A DNA stretch of 64,000 nucleotides from assembly GCF_000566685.1 (NCBI RefSeq), contig NZ_AZQN01000009.1, positions 186,001 to 250,000 of the forward strand. The letters are read 5' to 3'. The translations under genes and the position numbers were made by a program. The stretch's first letter is position 1. Every line of letters starts with the position of its first letter. The notes under the pieces are model-generated. The model worked only from the letters and a program-made list of their open reading frames with translations. It did not search any database and was not told the DNA's origin. This document shows positions 57,246 to 64,000 of the stretch, piece after piece. The DNA is from Dyadobacter tibetensis Y620-1. Its GTDB lineage: Bacteria; Bacteroidota; Bacteroidia; Cytophagales; Spirosomataceae.

Positions 57246-57413
57246 TTATCTATATTTTTCACCAGGCGCTTTATAATTTAGAGATTCGTGAAATCTCTCA
57301 TCATTATAAAAATTGAAATATTTCTCCAATCATTTTCTCAGGCTTTTCCCGTCTTCATATTTTACAGATCTCTATAACCTTACCTCGAAAATATCGACTA
57401 TGGCCCTCCCTTT
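57246..57413 (-). pseudogene. IS3 family transposase C-terminal remnant
   Basis: Read on the minus strand: GRAIVDIFEVRL-stop-RSVKYEDGKSLRK-stop-LEKYFNFYNDERFHES-LNYKAPGEKYR. The end matches the rve/DDE C-terminus of IS3-type transposases. Two in-frame stops sit where Trp would be expected, and a few codons after KYED are missing. Only about 55 codons remain. Confidence 0.7.
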
Positions 57414-58060
57414 GCTTATTTCCGGGGGACCATGCCAGTGATTTTGGTTAGACCGGGCCACTTTAAAGGATCATACCATAATATAAAGAAGTCGTTGTTG
57501 TTCTGGTTTCATAATTCCTTTTCTAAGCGACTCCCCTGTGCGGCGCCCTCTAAAATCGATTCTGTGGGATGCGTTGACGATCAAAACCCGGAACCCAAAG
57601 GATTACCAAATCGATAGAAAAACAGCAACAATGTCATTCGGCCCCTGTCGGGGTCGGGTCTTGTAGCATCATGCTATAAAAAGGAAATTCCCAGTTATAT
57701 TTTTTAATATTTGTGATGTTCCTAAACCATAAAATTAAGATCGCCCTGAGGATTAAGGCTAAGCCTTCGAAAGTATCAAATTAGTAATACAAGCCACCGA
57801 ATGCCGAACGATGAACGAATAGGCCAATAATGTCACCCATTCTGGGTTGTATTCATTTCTATTCAATATTGCTTTAATCAATACACCACTTCGTGGTTCA
57901 ATACGGCCCGTCTAAACCGTAAAAGGTTTGCAATGGTGGAAGCGTTGTTACACCTGCGGTTTATAATGTTTTGGGCGTTAATCGTCTTCGATACAATGAG
58001 CTAATTGGGATGGCAGGGCGCCCCGTATATTTCTGAAAGCGAGGGCCGCGGCCGCGCGGG
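57414..58060. other. Non-coding, decayed region
   Basis: About 650 bp with no trusted gene or RNA. A short GC-rich hairpin-like string lies near 57636-57655 (ggcccctgtcggggtcggg). It lies between two transposase remnants and is likely degraded mobile DNA. Confidence 0.4.
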
Positions 58061-58332
58061 GCTAACTTTTGGCTTTCTGTACTTACAAATTTAAAAGCAA
58101 GAGGTGTTAGAGACATTTTAATTGCCTGTACGGATAACTTAACTGGGTCTTCCGACCTGAAGATGGTCTACCAAGCAGCGACCAAACATTAGCAGAAACA
58201 GAACTAGAAAACCTAGCCGGAAATTGTGTAAAAAATATCCTGTTGTACTCCGATCCTGGCAAACTAACTGGCACAAATTATCTACTTATTTTGCTTACGA
58301 TGAACACATCAGGAGGCTTATTTACACACCCT
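58061..58332 (+). pseudogene. IS256 family transposase remnant
   Basis: ANFWLSVLTNLKARGVRDIL and IACTDNLTG (58061-58192) is the hallmark of IS256-type transposases around the catalytic Asp. After a stop and frameshifts, KKYPVVLRSWQTNWHKLSTY and FAYDEHIRRLIYT (about 58229-58330) match the later part. The segment between them and both ends are lost. Confidence 0.75.
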
Positions 58333-58340
58333 TTCTGAAA

Positions 58341-58366
58341 CATCTCATCGCTATTTTGATGAGATG
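58341..58366 (-). terminator. Hairpin at the end of the dehydrogenase gene
   Basis: catctcatc and gatgagatg form a perfect 9-bp stem with an 8-nt loop; the stop codon of the minus-strand gene lies in the loop. The T-tract after it is weak, so termination is likely but not certain. Confidence 0.55.
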
Positions 58367-59373
58367 TCAATTTGGTTCATTTCAATAAATGATATATCGA
58401 AATCCTTTAAACGATTGATAAGATCAGTTACCGTAACAATCGTTTCTGGAAGATATAGGCCTCCGGCTTCTGTTGCGTTCTTTCCGTTAAGACCCAATAT
58501 CCTTTCTGTTATTAAATAGACACCCACCGCAGTCATTCGAGCGTTTCCTTTTTCCCCAGACACAATGGTTCGAAGATTTGTCTTTTCTCCACATAACAAC
58601 ACCCCTTCCATATCAATATACAAATCATGCGAAGCTACTAAACCTCTACTGCTTCCTATTGATACGCCGGTAGCAAAGTCAAACCGAATATTGGCAGCAT
58701 TTGTAAATGCGGCAATACTTGGAACATCCAGTGTACTCAACGGATAACCTTTCGCCAATAACCGGTTGTATAAACAGATTTCTCTAGGGTTATCTTTTGC
58801 GGGCACTGATAGCCACGCTCCATCCTGCCGTATCATCGCCTGACCCATAAAACCGTTCACATCATTTGCTACCTCCGGTCCTACCGGATCCTTCTCGTCA
58901 TATATTCCGGCCATTTCAATATGTGTGATATGATCAAATTTGGCGGCCATGTGTTTAACAGCAAGGGTCAATAAGCCTGCTTGCCAATGCCCGGCAAAGA
59001 CGACCGGGGCAACAATCGGTTTTTGCAGGCTTAAGAATGCTGTTGGAGAAATTTGATCAGCTAATTCACTGACGGTTATACAGGCGATGCCGTTCGAAAT
59101 GGCAATCTCCCGCGAAATATTGCGCCGGTCTTGCATCGCTGTGATGATAAGATCGATGTTACCGAGTTTGCTTAAATCAAGCCCTTCCTCCAAATTAACG
59201 TAAGCTGTTTCTGCGTTCTTTAATTCATCGGCCAGACATTGCCCTTTTTGAGGATTTCTTCCGGAAAGAACCAATTCTATGCTGGTATCTGCACGTCTGA
59301 TCAACCGTGCTATATTACTGCCTACCATTCCGTAACCTCCTATGATCAGGATTCGTTTTCTTTTTAATTCCAT
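58351..59373 (-). CDS. NAD(P)-binding saccharopine dehydrogenase-like protein
   Basis: A 340-residue protein with an N-terminal Rossmann fold: KRILIIGGYGMVGSNIARLI (about 6-25), VLSGRNPQKGQ for the nucleotide ribose, then a catalytic-type domain without a diagnostic motif. The overall layout fits the saccharopine dehydrogenase/NAD(P)-binding superfamily, substrate unknown. Its neighbour is a quinone reductase-like gene on the same strand (60 bp upstream), and an HxlR regulator diverges from that; the three may form a small redox or stress module. ATG start. Confidence 0.72.
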   Translation of the reverse strand: MELKRKRILIIGGYGMVGSNIARLIRRADTSIELVLSGRNPQKGQCLADELKNAETAYVNLEEGLDLSKLGNIDLIITAMQDRRNISREIAISNGIACITVSELADQISPTAFLSLQKPIVAPVVFAGHWQAGLLTLAVKHMAAKFDHITHIEMAGIYDEKDPVGPEVANDVNGFMGQAMIRQDGAWLSVPAKDNPREICLYNRLLAKGYPLSTLDVPSIAAFTNAANIRFDFATGVSIGSSRGLVASHDLYIDMEGVLLCGEKTNLRTIVSGEKGNARMTAVGVYLITERILGLNGKNATEAGGLYLPETIVTVTDLINRLKDFDISFIEMNQIDISSK

Positions 59374-59433
59374 CTTATATTATAAAAAAGAGTACCATTC
59401 AATTCTGTTAGTCTACAATAAAGAGCAGCATTA

Positions 59434-59967
59434 TTAAAATCCTGCTAAAAATTGCATATAGGATCTTACGCCCCGTTCAATATGGCTGTCAGAGACATTA
59501 AATTCCAAACCATAAAAAGCGAATGCCGGTTGGTAGTCCGCTTTGACATATTCAAAACTTAGCTCGAATGGTCTGCAGAGTTCGTTGAGCGGATATTTGT
59601 ATTTCCCGCCATTACTACTCAACTCCTCTTCTTCCACTCCTAACGATATGGCCAGTGCTATTTTTTTCCCTTCCATACGGTATCCACTTTTACTACCATA
59701 GGCCCAGCCGTGGGTCAGTACCTGGTCGAACCATTTTTTTAACAATGAGGGAATATTGAACCAGTAATAGGGAAATTGGAATATTATCTTATCGTATTGC
59801 TCGACCAGGCGCTGTTCAGCCTGGACATCTATCTTTTCGTCTGGATAAGCATCGTACAACGAATGAACCGTATACTTTTCAGGAAATCTAAGGAGCTCCT
59901 CCATCCACCTCTTATTCATGGTAGAACCGCTCATGGTAGGGTGCGTAATAATAATTAAAGTCTTCAT
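59434..59967 (-). CDS. NAD(P)H oxidoreductase, flavodoxin-like fold (MdaB/KefF type)
   Basis: A 177-residue FMN/FAD quinone reductase-like protein. MKTLIIITHPTMSGSTMNKRW binds the flavin phosphate; FQFPYYWFNIPSLLKKWFDQVL and THGWAYG are the typical family segments. The ATG at 59967 is used rather than an upstream frame extension. Reduces quinones or similar electrophiles with NAD(P)H. Divergent from an HxlR-type regulator 96 bp away, which probably controls it. Confidence 0.88.
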   Translation of the reverse strand: MKTLIIITHPTMSGSTMNKRWMEELLRFPEKYTVHSLYDAYPDEKIDVQAEQRLVEQYDKIIFQFPYYWFNIPSLLKKWFDQVLTHGWAYGSKSGYRMEGKKIALAISLGVEEEELSSNGGKYKYPLNELCRPFELSFEYVKADYQPAFAFYGLEFNVSDSHIERGVRSYMQFLAGF

Positions 59968-60063
59968 CGTGATATCATTAATAAATCTTACACAAAGGTA
60001 ACATGAAGCCCACAAATCCTTATATTGCCCACCAATTGTTAGGTACTATAAAAAATGTAAGTA

Positions 60064-60426
60064 ATGAGTGAAATTAAACAAACATCGACCAATTTCTCCA
60101 ACAGGAGTGCGCTAATTGACGAATGTCCAGAAGCTTACGCTTCAAGTATTATCGGCGGACAGTGGACATTAGTAATCTGCTCCTGGTTATTGACCGGTAA
60201 GCACCGGTTTGGGGAACTGAAAAAGAAATTACCAAACATTACCGAACGTATGTTGACCTTACAGCTCCGTAAGCTTGAAGAAAATATGATAATCACAAGA
60301 ACAGTTTATGCAGAAGTTCCACCACGTGTGGAATATGAATTAACGCCAATAGGATACGCCTTAAAACCTGTCATCAAGGAGTTGGAAAATTGGGGGGATT
60401 GTCATAAACAGTTAGCGAGTAAATAG
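60064..60426 (+). CDS. HxlR family transcriptional regulator
   Basis: A 120-residue winged-helix regulator. Signature: a Cys near the N-terminus (ECPEAYA), IIGGQWTLVICSWLLTG, RFGELKKKLPNITERMLTLQ, and the wing RTVYAEVPPRVEYELTPIGY. HxlR proteins often sense electrophiles or disulphide stress via Cys and regulate a divergent reductase, which fits the neighbouring flavodoxin-fold gene. ATG start. Confidence 0.92.
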   Translation: MSEIKQTSTNFSNRSALIDECPEAYASSIIGGQWTLVICSWLLTGKHRFGELKKKLPNITERMLTLQLRKLEENMIITRTVYAEVPPRVEYELTPIGYALKPVIKELENWGDCHKQLASK

Positions 60427-61079
60427 CTAAAATTTGGGGCTTAACTATTTTGAAGCATGACTGCTTACAGTCAGGCTCATAGGCGTACAGGTCCTTTTAT
60501 CTGCCTAAAAAGTGGGTTCGTTAATTTGAGGTTTTCATTACAAATGGATCGAAAATAGCGTCGGATGTCGCAGGGTTCGGGATTATTTCCTTTTATCAGC
60601 CAGATAATTATACACGGTCCCATAAGCAACCCCGGACCGGATACTATCTGATTCATTGACCATCCTGTTTTTGAAGTTCCAGGATCTGGTGCAGTTAGGT
60701 AATGCGTAACCAGGGTCTGTATTGCATATTCTGGAGCATGCTGCCCCCCTGTACTCGGGGTCTTAATAAATGCTATAAGCATATTAATGGCTTGTTTTCA
60801 GTGACGTTCCGGCGTATATTGACCCCATTGGAATATTCCAGCTCCCGCATGTGTTGATCTTTGCTCATAATCCTTTTTTTATAAAGCTTTAAGCAATAAC
60901 GGATCAATTAAATATGGTCTTTACTGATGGGATACAGAACAACAGCTTGTACATCGAGTCGCGTTCATACAGCAACATGTGAAAAAGGAATGCGGCAACG
61001 TTCTGATTTTTTAGCTAAAATTCAATAACTCCAAGGAAATTTGTTAGCTTACATTTTAAACTAACAGACACACAAACTT
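60427..61079. other. Region with small overlapping ORFs, no firm gene
   Basis: On the minus strand a 31-codon ORF (60868 to 60773, MSKDQHMRELEYSNGVNIRR start, good upstream AAAGGA) overlaps by 10 bp a 101-codon ORF (60782 to 60477). In another frame of the latter, RSGVAYGTVYNYLADKRK resembles an XRE- or TetR-like HTH, which suggests a frameshifted regulator. The DNA of ELEYSNGVNIR recurs at 62466. I see nothing firm in 60870-61079 apart from the upstream region of the next gene. Confidence 0.35.
60811..60844. repeat. 34-bp direct repeat, left copy
   Basis: ggcgtatattgaccccattg followed by 14 more bases; it matches 62466-62499 at 33 of 34 positions, in the same orientation. The two copies bracket the type IX-secreted protein gene at 61080-62405. 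Confidence 0.75.
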
Positions 61080-62405
61080 ATGGTTTTTCCTTTACTAAAA
61101 ATCAATCGGCTACTTTGCCTGATTTGCCTAATTGTTTTTTATACTTACGGTTATGCGCAGGTACGTTGCCCGGAAGACCAGAAAGTCTGTAACGGCACCC
61201 CTGCATTTGCACTTACCACTGCGGCTCCGACCGGAGGAATATATTCCGGTACAGGCGTGTCAAACGGCATGTTTGATGCAACAATCGCCGGCTCTGGAGT
61301 TCATGCCATTTTGTATACTTATGCCGGAACAGATGGCAACGAAACCTGCACATTTAACATTACAGTTACCCCGGCCATAGAAATTCCTTGCGCACTTGAA
61401 CAGTTGAAATTTTGTATCGACACACCCCCTATGTCAATTACCGGATGTTCCCCACCGGCCAATACCACTGTTACTTACAGCGGTCCCGGAATTACAAATA
61501 ATATACTGTATCCTGCCGTAGCGGGGGTCGGAACGCACCAGTACACATTAACCGTTACGGACAATAATAATTGCACTGTCCAAAAATCGCTACCTTTTGC
61601 TGTTGATAATACTCCGCCACCCACGGTTACTTGCCCAGGTAACAGCACTGTTCAAAATACATCCACCGCTCCTTTTTTACTTACAGGTGGTAGCAGTCCG
61701 GACGCTGTTGAAACGTACTACTCCGGTTTGGGCGTGACTACAAATGGTACAACCTTCAATCCATCCATTGCAGGTAACGGTTCTCATACAATCACCTACA
61801 CTGCGGCTTCAAATAACACTTCCGAATACATCACCCAGTGTTACGGAACATGTACCTTCACAATCAGCGTAGGAGCTTTGCCGATAACCTTGAAGGACTT
61901 CCGCGCTACGGCTTCTGAAAACGATATTCATCTCGAATGGAAAACATCCTTTGAATCTCATTTCAACCATTTTGAAGTAGAGAAATCAACTGATCCGGTA
62001 AAAGGTTTTATTAAAATCCAGGAAGTCGCTGGCCACGATAGCGGCAGTTCGTATTCCTATCTGGACCAAAATACGGATCCGGGAACCCCAGCGTATTATC
62101 GCTTGAAAATGATTGACAATGACGGCAGTTACGCTTTCAGCAAAATAGTATGGGCATTGTCAGAAGGTTCTGAAAGTTTGTCTATTTATCCAAACCCGGC
62201 CTCAAAAGAGTTTACTATCAAGTCAAAAATTGAACTTTCGGGAATAAAACTGATTAATTCCTCGGGTGTCCTGATACATTCAGAAAGAATAAACGACTTG
62301 AAAACAAAAAAAATTCAACTCCCGGTTCTCCCTGCTGGCATCTATTTGCTTCAAACAGAGACCAAAAACAACACCATAGGTTTTTCCAAGCTCATCGTGA
62401 ACTAA
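61080..62405 (+). CDS. Type IX-secreted protein with C-terminal sorting domain
   Basis: A 441-residue protein: signal peptide (about 1-26, ending YGYAQ), three repeated beta modules with G-x-Y-S/T-G-x-G-V/I patterns (PTGGIYSGTGVSNGMFDATI, VTYSGPGITNNILYPAVAG, AVETYYSGLGVTTNGTTFNP), a fibronectin-like domain (about 275-355) and a sorting domain from about 367 (LSIYPNPASKEFTIKSK to FSKLIVN). Exported by the type IX system; function of the repeats unknown. ATG start. Confidence 0.85.
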   Translation: MVFPLLKINRLLCLICLIVFYTYGYAQVRCPEDQKVCNGTPAFALTTAAPTGGIYSGTGVSNGMFDATIAGSGVHAILYTYAGTDGNETCTFNITVTPAIEIPCALEQLKFCIDTPPMSITGCSPPANTTVTYSGPGITNNILYPAVAGVGTHQYTLTVTDNNNCTVQKSLPFAVDNTPPPTVTCPGNSTVQNTSTAPFLLTGGSSPDAVETYYSGLGVTTNGTTFNPSIAGNGSHTITYTAASNNTSEYITQCYGTCTFTISVGALPITLKDFRATASENDIHLEWKTSFESHFNHFEVEKSTDPVKGFIKIQEVAGHDSGSSYSYLDQNTDPGTPAYYRLKMIDNDGSYAFSKIVWALSEGSESLSIYPNPASKEFTIKSKIELSGIKLINSSGVLIHSERINDLKTKKIQLPVLPAGIYLLQTETKNNTIGFSKLIVN

Positions 62406-62811
62406 TACTTACAATTGACAACCCCATACTTGCTATAATTACATTCCGCATATGTTGGATATCCTGGCGTATATTGACCCCATTGGGATATTCCAGCTCA
62501 TAACCGGAACTAGAATGAACCATTGCAACTAAATTTTCGATGTTCTTTTTGTATTTCCCCCAGTCTGCCATTTGACTGCCTGTGCATTCGCTTTTCAAGT
62601 TTGCGTTGTTGCCATCAATTTTCACTTTAACTTCCTCACTCTAGGAACTCATTGAGAATTTTGTAAAAGCAATGAAACCAGTTTCACTTGTGTAGCCAAC
62701 ATTCCAATCAAGTTTTTTCGCTGCTTCAATTGCAAGCACCAGAAATTGTTCTGTCGTTAAATTGTCAAGAGATAAGTCCTCAATGTGTTTTAATGAAAGT
62801 CCGAATGCCAT
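62392..62811 (-). pseudogene. Broken gene: N-terminal domain of a rhomboid-associated type protein
   Basis: From ATG 62811: MAFGLSLKHIEDLSLDNLTT, TEQFLVLAIEAAKKLDWNVG, YTSETGFIAFTKFSMSS, then TAG at 62641-62643 (Trp expected from relatives I recall), then SEEVKVKIDGNNANLKSECT in the same frame. I recall this domain at the start of rhomboid-family proteins of Bacteroidota; no rhomboid part follows. The frame switches near 62505 into ELEYPNGVNIRQD, encoded by the repeat shared with 60811. It overlaps the stop of the plus-strand gene by 14 bp. Confidence 0.55.
62466..62499. repeat. 34-bp direct repeat, right copy
   Basis: Matches 60811-60844 at 33 of 34 positions. On the minus strand both encode E-L-E-Y-(S/P)-N-G-V-N-I-R. 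Confidence 0.75.
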
Positions 62812-62857
62812 ATTTATATGGTCTGTCTGTTAGTTGTTGGTCGTCCTAAAATTGGTG

Positions 62858-62975
62858 CCAACGTTTTGCAGCTACCCGAAGGGCGGGATCTTTACCACTA
62901 AACTTGATTTGAAAAACCAATGTTTGATTAACCACAAAACTGTCTTTGGAACCCGAAACCCCGCCTTTTGGGTAG
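62858..62975. repeat. Imperfect long inverted repeat
   Basis: gctacccgaagggcggg (about 62870-62886) and its near-complement ccgccttttgggtaggt (about 62963-62979) can pair with a few mismatches around an 75-80-nt loop. It lies in a 360-bp non-coding stretch (62812-63174) between two broken genes. The minus-strand side also carries gccaacgcatttggc-type short palindromes near 63116-63130. Confidence 0.5.
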
Positions 62976-63174
62976 GTGCTCTTATGCCTTCGTTATTCTT
63001 TTTTGTCGTTACTCTGTTGTCCTTTGTTTACTGTGTCTTGTTGCGTTAGCTTGGTAGCTCTTTTACATTTTTTAGTATTGGTTTGTGTTTCGGTAAAAAA
63101 TGTAAATGTGCTGCCAAATGCGTTGGCTGTCCTGCGAAATCCTTCTTGTCCCAACAACTCGGCAAACGTTTTTT

Positions 63175-64000
63175 CTAGTTTTTCTTCCGTAAATTTCCTT
63201 CCTTGGGTTCAATTATTATTGTCCAAGAAATTGCTTTTAATCTTTCTTGAATCATTTTTAATGTTTCCAAAATCGCTTCTTCTTTGGGTAATTCTCCATA
63301 CACCAAATTTTTAAAGTCACCGTTGTAAATCGTTTTCAACTCATTCCACACATTTTCCAAGTCTTTGAATATAAGTGCTTCATTAGGATGATAATTCAGC
63401 CATTTATTATTGTTTTTAAAACTCGCTACATCATCATTTGCAACTTTTAGCAACATATTATCAAAGTTTTTTGAATAGAAAAAACTTGCAAATTCTTCTT
63501 ATTTTAGTAATTGATGTAAATCGTAGGTGTGTCGTATCTTTTTCCTTAAATCATCTATCGGATTTTCTCCATAAGAAAAGCGAACCAAACTCATTGTTTT
63601 TTCACAAATGGTTCTTATGGGTTCTAATGCCAATAGGTCAAAAGGAAGTAGCCCGTTTTCTTTAGCAATATCAGACTGCTTATTATCCAACATCATTTGA
63701 TGGACAAATGAAACAATGCTTTTGGTAGTGTATGGTTCGTAGTATCCAAGCCAAGTTGATTCCAAAATTATCACATCTCTTACTTGTCCGTAATCACCTT
63801 TGAATTCTTTGTTGTAAGAGTGTGCCGTATTACGGTTCATTCCCATTTTATGCGTAATGCCTTCAATAGTTACTTCTGGCAATACGGTTTCTACAACTGT
63901 ACTTATTGCTTTTAATTTTGATTTTAACTTGCTATCTGTTTCTCCTTCTCGCCTTAATACTACCAAGTCAATATCTTCTGAAAATCGTTCAATCATATTG
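63175..64000 (-). pseudogene. AbiEii/AbiGii-type nucleotidyltransferase toxin gene, interrupted and partial
   Basis: The gene enters from beyond the right edge of the window (NMIERFSEDIDLVVL is the usual nucleotidyltransferase motif with D-x-D, so an N-terminal part is missing). It runs to HTYDLHQLLK, then a TAA at 63499-63501, and the same frame goes on: EEFASFFYSKNFDNMLLKVA, WLNYHPNEALIFKDLENVWN, DFKNLVYGELPKEEAILETL. Both halves match one family protein, so a single base change made the stop. It may still encode a C-terminally truncated toxin. Confidence 0.78.

Noticed and set aside
62976..63314. Plus-strand hydrophobic ORF of 112 codons
   Set aside because: Its 3' half is antisense to the AbiEii-type gene, and the Leu/Ser/Phe-rich sequence is typical of a reverse-strand artefact.

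Overview
The window is about 64 kb of chromosome from a member of the Bacteroidota, most probably Cytophagales (a Spirosoma/Dyadobacter-like lineage is my inference from gene content; no 16S gene is present). Support comes from the fused LpxC-FabZ protein in an lpxD-lpxC/fabZ-lpxA cluster, type IX secretion C-terminal domains, a PafA-like phosphatase, DUF4494, DUF2007 and LpxH-like genes, and a tyrosine recombinase of the Bacteroidota type.

Region 1 (about 1-34,520) is core chromosome with dense, intact housekeeping genes: exonuclease III, an OmpA-family protein, an LpxH-like hydrolase, cdsA, dusB, a biotinyl carrier protein, pyrH-frr, UDP-xylose synthase and UDP-glucose dehydrogenase, acyl-CoA dehydrogenase, an SPFH/NfeD pair, a PafA-like phosphatase, a thioesterase, tamB, tsaD, a MOSC protein, and the lipid A genes with an upstream HD-domain gene. 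Several clean hairpin terminators separate transcription units.

Region 2 (34,773-about 47,060, element A) is an integrative element in a tRNA gene with anticodon CAT (probably tRNA-Ile2). A 67-bp repeat that includes the tRNA 3' half marks both ends, and a 27-bp double direct repeat just inside each end looks like integrase arm sites. Reading inward from the right end, it encodes a tyrosine recombinase, an unrecognised 431-aa protein, an excisionase-like HTH protein, a RepA-like ATPase, a zinc-ribbon/toprim-like primase-type protein and a complete type I restriction-modification system (hsdM-hsdS-hsdR). Two clusters of GGAAAC/GTTTCC iterons around the primase-type gene suggest a replication origin. 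No relaxase or conjugation gene is visible, so it resembles a satellite-like, self-replicating defence island.

Region 3 (about 47,060-56,045, element B) is flanked by 110-bp copies of the same tRNA-derived site but has no recombinase. It holds a type IV (AbiE) toxin-antitoxin pair whose toxin gene has an in-frame stop, a 1527-aa type IX-secreted surface protein and a decayed IS4-type element. GC-rich 14-15-nt repeat arrays sit inside tRNA-like remnants at both the left end of element A and the A/B junction.

Region 4 (56,046-64,000) is a plastic zone: IS3- and IS256-type transposase remnants, a small secreted protein, an oxidoreductase/quinone-reductase/HxlR cluster, a second type IX-secreted protein, a broken gene for a rhomboid-associated N-terminal domain, and a second AbiEii-type toxin gene that also has an in-frame stop and runs off the window.

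All product calls come from reading motifs and remembered family features; no database search was run.
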